NCBI GenBank assembly: GCA_903868655.1
Contig: CAIPWG010000549.1
Span: forward strand, 1-14,955
Direction of reading: 5' to 3'
DNA from: an uncultured Sphingomonadales bacterium
GTDB lineage: Bacteria; Pseudomonadota; Alphaproteobacteria; Sphingomonadales; Sphingomonadaceae
DNA: 14,955 nucleotides
In this document: positions 1-5,030 of the stretch, piece by piece
Position numbering within the stretch: position 1 is the stretch's first letter
Layout of the letters: the number at the start of each line of letters is the position of its first letter
Translations under genes and position numbers: made by a program
The notes under the pieces: model-generated
The model's database searches: none
Told to the model about the DNA's origin: nothing
Seen by the model: the letters and a program-made list of their open reading frames with translations, nothing else

Positions 1-67
1 AGAATCGAGGCCGGGAAAAGCTGAGGGGTGGCGTGGGCGCGGCTCTTTCGTCTGAGGGGTGAAAAAA

Positions 68-373
68 TCAGGCAATCGTGCCCGTGGTGGCAGTGGTTGC
101 AGCGCTTTTTGCAGCGCTGGTCGCAGCCGAGATCTGGCCTGAAATCGTGGTCAGGTTGGTATTTGTCTGGTTGGCCGCGGCGAGCGTGGAAAACTGGGCC
201 AACTGCGCCAGCATCTGGGCGTTATCGACGGGAGCGGTCGGGTCCTGGTTCGAAAGCTGGGTGGTCAGCAATTTCAGAAAATCGCTTTCACCCAAATTGT
301 TGAACGCGCTGGTTGACTTGGCTGCAGCCTGGCCGGTCTGCGACGCTGCACTTGTGCTGGAAACGCTGGTCAT
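68..373 (-). CDS. flgD: Flagellar hook-assembly (hook cap) protein FlgD, short form
   Basis: FlgD forms the temporary scaffold on the rod tip under which hook subunits (FlgE) assemble. The 101-residue product carries the typical FlgD N-terminal segment at residues 30-64 ([20 protein letters not shown], then an [14 protein letters not shown] stretch), followed by an Ala/Thr-rich tail and a TGA stop. The usual C-terminal Ig/FnIII-like hook-cap domain is absent, because many FlgD proteins are about 200 residues or more. Short FlgD versions are known in some alphaproteobacteria, so this may be a natural form; only 67 bases remain to the window edge, so a frameshift further on cannot be excluded. 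The start ATG overlaps the flgC stop as ATGA (370-373), which indicates translational coupling. It is the third gene of the flgBCD arm. Confidence 0.88.
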   Translation of the reverse strand: MTSVSSTSAASQTGQAAAKSTSAFNNLGESDFLKLLTTQLSNQDPTAPVDNAQMLAQLAQFSTLAAANQTNTNLTTISGQISAATSAAKSAATTATTGTIA

Positions 374-795
374 GATGTTTTGATCCTCATCGTATCGAGA
401 GTAAGCTGTTTGGCGGTCTGCATGGCCTCGACAATGTTTTGATATTGGCGCGAGGCATCGGTGATCTCGAGCATTTCGGCGTTTTCATCGACGCCCGAAC
501 CCCAGACATCGCCATTGGCATCGGCCACGGGATTGTCGGGATCGTGGTTGCGCACAGGTGTTGCGCCCGACTGGTAGACGCCTTGCACTTTGACGGTGGC
601 AAGCCCGGTGGTGCTGTCGAGCACTGTGGCGAAAACCGGACGGATCGGGCGATAGGCGCCCTCCGCACTGCCAGCGACTGCACCGGCATTGGCCAGATTG
701 GATGTGGCGGCGTTCATCCGCACCAGTTGCGCCGACATCGCCCGGCTGGCAGCGTCGAACAGCGTCATGGGATGCGAAGTGTTGGCGGACGACAT
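370..795 (-). CDS. flgC: Flagellar basal-body rod protein FlgC
   Basis: FlgC is one of the proximal rod subunits, exported through the flagellar type III apparatus. The protein is 141 residues, normal for FlgC. It has the N-terminal rod helix with TSNLANAG at residues 31-38, a variable middle containing [17 protein letters not shown] sequence, and the C-terminal segment [20 protein letters not shown] ending in the MRIKTS motif region common to FlgC. The ATG at 793-795 has a strong ribosome-binding site (AAGGGGGA) inside the last codons of flgB, 4 bases away. A second in-frame ATG is at codon 10, so the first nine residues are less certain. The stop overlaps the flgD start. Confidence 0.95.
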   Translation of the reverse strand: MSSANTSHPMTLFDAASRAMSAQLVRMNAATSNLANAGAVAGSAEGAYRPIRPVFATVLDSTTGLATVKVQGVYQSGATPVRNHDPDNPVADANGDVWGSGVDENAEMLEITDASRQYQNIVEAMQTAKQLTLDTMRIKTS

Positions 796-799
796 CGGC

Positions 800-1147
800 C
801 TATTCCCCCTTCAACGCGCGGTTCACGGTTTGCACCCGGTCCTGAATCATGTTCAGCGTGGCTTCGTAACCGATGGCGTTTTCAGCAAACGCGGTCTGTT
901 CCGTGGCCATTTCGACGGTGTTGCCGTCAAGACTGGGCATCACCGGCACCCGGTACTGGGTCGCCGAGCCAATGGCCTGCGCGGTATTCGCGCCCTGGCT
1001 CATCGATTTCAGCGCACTGGCAAAATCGATATCTTTGGCCTTGTAGCCCGGTGTCGCGGCATTCGCGATGTTGGAGGACAGCACCCCCAATCGCTGCGCA
1101 CGCAGTTCCAGTGCCATACCGTGAATGCCGAACAGGCTGTCGCCCAT
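800..1147 (-). CDS. flgB: Flagellar basal-body rod protein FlgB
   Basis: FlgB is the rod subunit closest to the MS ring. The 115-residue product has the flagellar rod signature SNIANAATPGYKAKDIDF at residues 25-42 and the C-terminal helix with TEQTAFAENAIGYEATLNMI, both typical for FlgB. It is the first gene of the leftward flgB-flgC-flgD run. A perfect sigma-54 promoter (1207-1222) would start transcription near 1196, giving an untranslated leader of about 48 bases. Upstream of that lie repeated CGGCAAA boxes that may bind the activator. The start ATG at 1145-1147 has only a modest GGGAG sequence upstream. Confidence 0.95.
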   Translation of the reverse strand: MGDSLFGIHGMALELRAQRLGVLSSNIANAATPGYKAKDIDFASALKSMSQGANTAQAIGSATQYRVPVMPSLDGNTVEMATEQTAFAENAIGYEATLNMIQDRVQTVNRALKGE

Positions 1148-1206
1148 GGTGGTCTCGATGCTCCCGTGCCCAAAAATCGTGGGTGGTGTGGTCCCGCGGG
1201 TTATTC

Positions 1207-1222
1207 AGCAAGGCGCGTGCCA
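1207..1222 (-). promoter_or_regulatory. Sigma-54 promoter of flgBCD
   Basis: Read on the minus strand the site is TGGCACG-CGCC-TTGCT, an exact match to the -24/-12 consensus TGGCACG-N4-TTGC(T/A). The -12 GC pair is at 1209-1208, so transcription should start near 1196, about 48 bases before the flgB ATG. Sigma-54 control of rod and hook genes is well established in other bacteria, including Caulobacter. Its use here is inferred from sequence. Confidence 0.85.
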
Positions 1223-1256
1223 AATCGCATATCACGGCTGAACAGGGTGCAATCGG

Positions 1257-1293
1257 GGCCTGCAACGGCAAACCTCTGCCGCTTTGCAGGCCG
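1257..1293. promoter_or_regulatory. Inverted repeat in the flgB/motA divergent region
   Basis: The arms GGCCTGCAA-CGGCA and TGCCGCTTTGCAGGCC face each other around the hexamer AACCTC, with two unmatched bases in one arm. The inner part is the CGGCAAACCTCTGCCG box described separately. It lies about 60-95 bp upstream of the predicted flgB transcription start, in the position expected of an activator site for sigma-54. A hairpin in a motA leader transcript is an alternative. Confidence 0.4.
1266..1281 (+). promoter_or_regulatory. Candidate activator box 1 (CGGCAAA-N6-CCG)
   Basis: The sequence CGGCAAACCTCTGCCG is a dyad (CGGCA-N6-TGCCG). The pattern CGGCAAA-N6-CCG recurs at 1296-1311 and at 3126-3141, always between flagellar genes. 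It resembles what I remember of Caulobacter ftr sites bound by the sigma-54 activator FlbD, but I cannot check that consensus here. It is centred about 77 bp upstream of the predicted flgB start. Confidence 0.45.
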
Positions 1294-1295
1294 GG

Positions 1296-1311
1296 CGGCA
1301 AAGTCGTTCCG
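1296..1311 (+). promoter_or_regulatory. Candidate activator box 2 (CGGCAAA-N6-CCG)
   Basis: CGGCAAAGTCGTTCCG starts exactly 30 bp after box 1, close to three helical turns, which would place both sites on one face of the DNA. A shorter related sequence, CGGCAAGACCAGCCG, follows at 1324-1338. The box is centred about 107 bp upstream of the predicted flgB start, a normal distance for a sigma-54 enhancer. Confidence 0.4.
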
Positions 1312-1434
1312 GGGCTGAATTCCCGGCAAGACCAGCCGTTCTTGGGCCAGTGGGATCCACCCGAGGCCATCGCCCCGGCACGGTTGGATCCCGCAACCTG
1401 ATTTGTCCCCCGTTCTGCCAGGACCTGCCCGCGC

Positions 1435-2088
1435 ATGGACTTTGTCCACCTGATCGATCCTGTACCAGCCGCCATCGTGGTTGGCGGAACACTGCTGGCC
1501 ACCGTGCTGCGGGCCGGCGTCTCCGATTGCCGTTCGACCGCGCAAGCGCTCGCGGGATTGGTGCGGCGGCCCTTTGATACCGACAGCATCCGCCGCGACC
1601 TTGCGCCTTTGGCCAATGATATCCGCAAAGATGGGGTCTATCGTGCGCGTGCCCGGCCCACAGGCGATGCGTCGCTGGATGAGGCGATCAAGGCGATGAT
1701 CGAGGGCCATTCGGCTTCGATGTTAATGATGCACCATACCATGGATCGCAAAAAACGGATGTCGCGCGCGCAACGCGCAGCAGTGACATTGGCGCAGGCG
1801 GCGGATTTGGCGCCGGTGTTCGGGCTGGCGGGAACGTTGGTTTCGCTGGCCCAGCTGGCAGGGCGCGGGATCGCGCGTGAAATGTTCCTCAACGCGATTT
1901 CTATGTCGGTGCTGGCCACGCTGTACGGATTGTTGCTCGCAAACATTGTGCTGGCCCCCGTGGCACGCGCAATCGAGCGCCGCGCGGAACGCGAAGAAGC
2001 TGCGCGGCAGGATCTGATCGACTGGGTTGCCTCGCAATTTGCGGCGGTGTCGCCGCGCCTGCGCAGAGGTGGGGCAGAGGCTGCATGA
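1435..2088 (+). CDS. MotA-like stator subunit lacking the first membrane helix
   Basis: MotA family proteins form the five-fold ring of the ion-driven flagellar stator. This 217-residue product starts at a segment (residues 7-26, DPVPAAIVVGGTLLAT) that matches the second helix of MotA/PomA. A cytoplasmic stretch follows with R64-K65 and an EGHSAS motif, matching the conserved region that contacts FliG. Next come helix 3 (about 116-140, DLAPVFGLAGTLVSL with P127) and helix 4 (about 153-176, ATLYGLLLANIVLAP with P175). The two prolines correspond to the functional pair in E. coli MotA. MotA is normally 250-295 residues with four helices; the first is missing here, and an in-frame TGA at 1399-1401 rules out a longer start. 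AGGA at 1420-1423 precedes the ATG. It overlaps the next gene by ATGA. An ExbB/TolQ-type role is a weaker alternative. Confidence 0.8.
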   Translation: MDFVHLIDPVPAAIVVGGTLLATVLRAGVSDCRSTAQALAGLVRRPFDTDSIRRDLAPLANDIRKDGVYRARARPTGDASLDEAIKAMIEGHSASMLMMHHTMDRKKRMSRAQRAAVTLAQAADLAPVFGLAGTLVSLAQLAGRGIAREMFLNAISMSVLATLYGLLLANIVLAPVARAIERRAEREEAARQDLIDWVASQFAAVSPRLRRGGAEAA

Positions 2089-2564
2089 TCGCACGCACGG
2101 TCAGCACCGGATGGCAGACGATTCTGGCCGACCTTTCGCTGATCCTGTTTATGGTCACCGCAGCGGCGTTGGCCAATGCACCCGATGGCCCGCTTGGCAC
2201 AGACGAGGTCAATCCCCATGCCGCCAGAGCTGCGCCGCACAAGGCGCCACACCCACCCGTGATTACCGCTGCACCAAAGGCGGAACCGGTGGGTGTGTGG
2301 CGGGCTGGACCCGGCGCGCCCGATTTGCAGCAATGGCTGAACGAGGTGGCGCGCGATCCGCGTTTGCGACTGACGATTATTGTGCACTATGCGCCGGGCG
2401 GGCGCGATCGCGCGTTGCTTGACGCGGCCAAGCTGGATCGCGCGGCCGGTCCGCGCGGCAACACGGCACGGATCGTGATCGAACCGGGCGAGCCCGAAGG
2501 TGCCAGCGCGGTGGTTGAATTTGACGCCGATACTGGCACGCAGCTTGCTAGGCAGGGGGCATGA
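2085..2564 (+). CDS. MotB-like stator subunit with reduced periplasmic domain
   Basis: This 159-residue protein has one membrane helix (about residues 9-30). The helix carries W10 and D16 in the order W-x5-D with Ala before the Asp, the same spacing as the W and proton-binding Asp32 of MotB. A Pro/Ala-rich linker follows (about 32-75). The C-terminal part (about 78-155) is far shorter than the MotB OmpA-like peptidoglycan-binding domain, although RLTIIVHYAPGG then ALLDAAKLDRA faintly recalls its beta-alpha pattern, with Ala where the ligand-binding Asp is expected. MotB is usually about 300 residues. The gene sits between the MotA-like gene and flgA with ATGA overlaps on both sides, so co-translation is likely. 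Function as the stator B subunit is inferred; an ExbD/TolR-like role is possible. Confidence 0.6.
   Translation: MIARTVSTGWQTILADLSLILFMVTAAALANAPDGPLGTDEVNPHAARAAPHKAPHPPVITAAPKAEPVGVWRAGPGAPDLQQWLNEVARDPRLRLTIIVHYAPGGRDRALLDAAKLDRAAGPRGNTARIVIEPGEPEGASAVVEFDADTGTQLARQGA
2534..2549 (+). promoter_or_regulatory. Sigma-54 promoter within motB-like gene, before flgA
   Basis: TGGCACG-CAGC-TTGCT is a perfect sigma-54 consensus match inside the last codons of the motB-like gene. The -12 GC is at 2547-2548, so the start would fall near 2560, one base before the flgA ATG. That would give flgA an essentially leaderless message, or mainly serve genes further down. Being coding sequence, it could be chance, but the exact 12-base match in the same gene cluster argues otherwise. 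Confidence 0.6.
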
Positions 2565-3091
2565 TCATCGCCACCCCACCTCTGCGCCGCCTTGCGGTCC
2601 TGTCGCTCGCTTATGTTGTCGCGCTGCCTGCGGCGCATGGCCAGGGTCTTGAAGATCCAGCCGCGATCGACCGCGAGGTCGCCGCATTCACCGGGCAGCC
2701 GATTGGCGCCCCGGGCGGCGCTGCGCGGCCGGTCGATCGCCGGTTGCGGCTGGCGAACTGTTCAGCTCCACTTGCTTTGTCGTGGCGGGGCGACAGCCAT
2801 GGCAGTATCCTGGTGGAATGTCCTGATCCTGCCAGTTGGCACATCTTTGTCGCCATGTCGGCACCGGCAACGGCAAGCCCCACGCGGCAAACGCCCGCAA
2901 TACCCGTGATCGAGCGGGGCCAATCGGTCACCGTGGCAATCAGCGGTGATGGCTTTTCGGTATCGCAATCGGCAGAAGCGCTGGAATCCGGCGCAATTGG
3001 CGCATGGATCCGAGTGCGTACGCAGGCCAAGGCCGACGCGGTTCAAGCACAAGTCGTGCGTCCCGGGCTGGTCGAAGTCCGGGTCGAATAA
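2561..3091 (+). CDS. flgA: Flagellar P-ring assembly chaperone FlgA
   Basis: FlgA is a periplasmic chaperone that helps FlgI form the P ring around the rod. The 176-residue product begins with a Sec signal peptide (charged PLRR, hydrophobic residues 11-25, likely cleavage after AHG or nearby). Residues 57-75 (RPVDRRLRLANCSAPLALSW) match the conserved middle of FlgA. The C-terminal SAF-like domain spans about 114-176, with VIERGQSVTVAISGDGFSVS, then ALESGAIGAWIRVR. Length is within the range of short alphaproteobacterial FlgA. The ATG overlaps the upstream stop by 4 bases. Confidence 0.93.
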   Translation: MIIATPPLRRLAVLSLAYVVALPAAHGQGLEDPAAIDREVAAFTGQPIGAPGGAARPVDRRLRLANCSAPLALSWRGDSHGSILVECPDPASWHIFVAMSAPATASPTRQTPAIPVIERGQSVTVAISGDGFSVSQSAEALESGAIGAWIRVRTQAKADAVQAQVVRPGLVEVRVE

Positions 3092-3125
3092 CCGCAGGTG
3101 TGCTGTGTGGCGTGCGCGGTATGAC

Positions 3126-3141
3126 CGGCAAAAATGCGCCG
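3126..3141 (+). promoter_or_regulatory. Candidate activator box 3 (CGGCAAA-N6-CCG) before flgM
   Basis: CGGCAAAAATGCGCCG matches boxes 1 and 2 of the flgB/motA gap in length and in both ends. It lies 82-97 bp before the flgM ATG. A run of seven T (3150-3156) follows a GC-rich stretch, so this interval might also end the upstream transcript, although I see no convincing hairpin. Confidence 0.4.
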
Positions 3142-3166
3142 CCCGGCAGTTTTTTTCCTCAGGCCT

Positions 3167-3192
3167 TAAACGCTCTGACGCCTCGCCGTTCT
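3167..3192 (+). promoter_or_regulatory. Possible sigma-28 promoter of flgM
   Basis: TAAA at 3167-3170 and GCCGTTCT at 3185-3192 resemble the FliA consensus (TAAA-N15-GCCGATAA) with a spacer of 14 bases, one short. Transcription would begin near 3199, followed by the AGGAG ribosome-binding site at 3212-3216. Autoregulation of flgM by sigma-28 is common in other flagellar systems. The match is imperfect. Confidence 0.35.
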
Positions 3193-3222
3193 ACGCTGTG
3201 ATGCAACCAATAGGAGCGTGCC

Positions 3223-3516
3223 ATGTCATCATTCGAAATCGGAGCGTCGCGCCCGGTTGGCGCGGTTCAGCTTAACACCGTCCAGCCCGCCAAGCCTGGC
3301 GTCGCTGCACAGGATTCTGCGCCAACCACCGCGGCAACGTCCTCTACCCCCCAGGTTGAAACCAGCCTGACTACCAGTGCCGGCGTCGTGCCGGTCGACC
3401 AGAGCCGGGTCGAAGAAATTCGGCAGGCCGTGCAAAATGGAACATACCCCGTGGTCCCGGCAAAGATCAGCGATGCGATGATCGCAGCCGGTGTCCTGTT
3501 GCAGAAAGCCTCGTAA
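3223..3516 (+). CDS. flgM: Anti-sigma-28 factor FlgM
   Basis: FlgM binds FliA and keeps late flagellar genes off until the hook-basal body is finished, when FlgM is exported. The 97-residue protein has a low-complexity, presumably disordered N-terminal half. The sigma-binding region at 58-90 (VDQSRVEEIRQAVQNGTYPV, then AKISDAMIAAG) is the usual FlgM signature. AGGAG lies 6 bases before the ATG. The stop shares one base with the flgN start (TAATG). Its target, fliA, is encoded at the end of the same arm. Confidence 0.93.
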   Translation: MSSFEIGASRPVGAVQLNTVQPAKPGVAAQDSAPTTAATSSTPQVETSLTTSAGVVPVDQSRVEEIRQAVQNGTYPVVPAKISDAMIAAGVLLQKAS

Positions 3517-3905
3517 TGGTAACAGCGACCATGTCGGACACGCCCGGCGCGGCAGGCGCCGCACCGGGCGCGATGCACCCGTTTGAATTGCGTGAATTGT
3601 TGCGGCAAATGCTGTCCGTTCTGGAATCAGAACGGCATGCACTTGCCGGGCTGGACGTCGATTCAATCGTCGGCTGCGCCGTACGCAAGAATGTCCTGTG
3701 TGGCCGGCTGGAAGATACCACTGCCGATGCGGTGGACGAGGAATGTCGGAGCCTGCTCGATGCAGCCCGACGGTTGAATGAAACCAACCGGAAAGTGCGC
3801 AACCTGATCGCGGCCAATGTGTCGGCGCGACTTGACGCCTTGACCGGCCAGCCTGCGCTTTATCGGGCCAATGTCGACGCAGCGCGCGTTCGCCGCTTGC
3901 GCTGA
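3516..3905 (+). CDS. flgN: Flagellar export chaperone FlgN
   Basis: FlgN is a cytoplasmic chaperone for the hook-filament junction proteins FlgK and FlgL. The 129-residue product is helical with the family's pattern: LRQMLSVLESERHALAGLD at about residues 29-47, a middle charged helix, and the C-terminal LNETNRKVRNLIAANVSARL segment (about 88-107) followed by LTGQPALYRA. Sequence identity in this family is low, and the call leans on pattern plus position directly after flgM, the usual arrangement. An alternative ATG at codon 6 exists. Confidence 0.82.
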   Translation: MVTATMSDTPGAAGAAPGAMHPFELRELLRQMLSVLESERHALAGLDVDSIVGCAVRKNVLCGRLEDTTADAVDEECRSLLDAARRLNETNRKVRNLIAANVSARLDALTGQPALYRANVDAARVRRLR

Positions 3906-3919
3906 ACATGGGGTTTTCG

Positions 3920-3938
3920 GCGACTTTGGCCAAGTCGC
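3920..3938 (+). terminator. Possible weak terminator after flgN
   Basis: Perfect 7-base arms GCGACTT and AAGTCGC enclose the loop TGGCC, 15 bases after the flgN stop. A TTTT run follows only after another ten bases (3948-3951), so intrinsic termination is doubtful. The position, between flgN and the sigma-54 promoter at 4050, fits a transcript boundary. Confidence 0.3.
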
Positions 3939-4040
3939 GCGGAGCGCTTTTCGGCCGCCGGCAGCATGGGCCTTCGCCTTGCGCACAACCCGTCTGCATT
4001 TCGCCTGAACAGCCTGAATATCGGCACGATCGACTTGATG

Positions 4041-4055
4041 GTGCCAATTTGGCAC
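4041..4055. repeat. Perfect palindrome overlapping a sigma-54 promoter
   Basis: GTGCCAA-T-TTGGCAC is a 15-bp perfect inverted repeat. Its right arm contains the -24 element of the promoter at 4050-4065, and its left arm is a mirror -24 element with no -12 partner. It could be an operator, or simply arise from a duplicated -24 sequence. Confidence 0.45.
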
Positions 4056-4065
4056 GCCTCTTGCT
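4050..4065 (+). promoter_or_regulatory. Sigma-54 promoter of transglycosylase-flhA-fliA
   Basis: TGGCACG-CCTC-TTGCT is a perfect -24/-12 match. The -12 GC is at 4063-4064, so transcription should begin near 4076. This is downstream of the first possible ATG (4071) and so points to the GTG at 4113 as the real start of the next gene, with a leader of about 37 bases. It probably drives flhA and fliA too, as these follow without gaps. Confidence 0.85.
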
Positions 4066-4112
4066 GAACAATGTCCGGAACCGCGTTGATCGCGCCCCGG
4101 AAAGGTTGTTCA

Positions 4113-5027
4113 GTGAGCTTGCCCGAACCATTCACCCCGTTGCCGCCCGCCACGGGAAGCGCGCCGGTCGCATCGCAGATGCCGGTCAAAGCCGCGATTG
4201 CCCGGGCTGCCGCAGCCACCGGGGTCGATTTCAACTATCTGTTGGCCCAGGCCCGGCTCGAATCCGGGCTCGACCCGCAGGCGCGCGCCCGCACCTCAAG
4301 CGCGCGCGGGCTTTACCAGTTCACGGGCTCGACCTGGATGAAAACGCTGGATCGTCATGGCGCCGATTTCGGGCTCGACACGACAGGCGCCAGCAGTGAC
4401 CCGGCAACCCGCGCCCAGTGGCTTGCCCTGCGGCAAAACCCCCAGGTTTCAGCGCTCATGGCCGGGGAACTGGCCAATGACAACCGCGCCTATCTTTATG
4501 GCGTGCTGGGGCGCGATCCTGACAACAGCGAACTCTATCTCGCCCATTTCCTTGGGCCCGATGCCGCTGGAAAATTCTTGTCGGCGCTGTCGAGCGACCC
4601 TTCGAAAAGTGCGGCGGCGCTGTTGCCCAAGGCAGCTGGCGCCAATCATGCCATCTTTTTCTCCGGTTCGACCCCGCGCAGCGTGGGCGAAGTGATGGAT
4701 CTGCTGCGCAACCGGCTCGACACGGCGATGGCCGGCAGCGGGGCAGGCGGCAGACTCAGCGGAGACGCGGCACTGGCCGCGTTTGGCGCGACCGGCATCG
4801 GCGGCAGCGTTTTGCCGCTGGCGGCAACATCTGCGACAACGACACCCACGGGTGGGCCGATCGCGCGCGAATTCGCCGCTGCGGCTGCAGCTGCCGGTCC
4901 AGCGGGTGGACGCAGTTCGATGGCTGATACCTTGCAGGCGACTTTCGGCATGACCGAGACCGCTGATGCCACGGTGCCCGCCAATGTTCGTGCCGCCTAT
5001 GGCCGCATGCGCGCGCTGGGGCTGTAG
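4113..5027 (+). CDS. Flagellar-cluster lytic transglycosylase (SLT fold)
   Basis: The enzyme likely cleaves peptidoglycan glycan strands to let the rod through the cell wall. The SLT-like domain covers about residues 24-185 of 304: VKAAIARAAAATGVDFNYLL, then ARLESGLDP with catalytic Glu50, then SSARGLYQFTGSTW at 62-75. The rest is Ala/Gly-rich. No Sec signal peptide is visible, so export through the flagellar type III apparatus is a possibility, as for FlgJ in gamma-proteobacteria. The start chosen is GTG at 4113, preceded 7 bases away by GGAAAGG (4099-4105); the earlier in-frame ATG at 4071 lies upstream of the predicted transcription start. It is not a canonical FlgJ, as the rod-scaffold N-terminal domain is missing. 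flhA starts 3 bases after the stop. Confidence 0.85.
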   Translation: MSLPEPFTPLPPATGSAPVASQMPVKAAIARAAAATGVDFNYLLAQARLESGLDPQARARTSSARGLYQFTGSTWMKTLDRHGADFGLDTTGASSDPATRAQWLALRQNPQVSALMAGELANDNRAYLYGVLGRDPDNSELYLAHFLGPDAAGKFLSALSSDPSKSAAALLPKAAGANHAIFFSGSTPRSVGEVMDLLRNRLDTAMAGSGAGGRLSGDAALAAFGATGIGGSVLPLAATSATTTPTGGPIAREFAAAAAAAGPAGGRSSMADTLQATFGMTETADATVPANVRAAYGRMRALGL

Positions 5028-5030
5028 GCC

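Noticed and set aside
1351..1391. Inverted repeat GGGATCC / GGATCCC before the MotA-like gene
   Set aside because: The arms are 7 bases with a loop of about 26 bases, and I found no link to a promoter or terminator; it may be chance.
439..1401. Long plus-strand open frame (320 codons) opposite flgC and flgB
   Set aside because: It is antisense to two clear flagellar genes, shows no recognisable domain, and reflects the high GC content.
4071..4112. ATG 4071 as start of the transglycosylase
   Set aside because: It lies before the predicted transcription start and lacks a ribosome-binding site; GTG 4113 has a good one.
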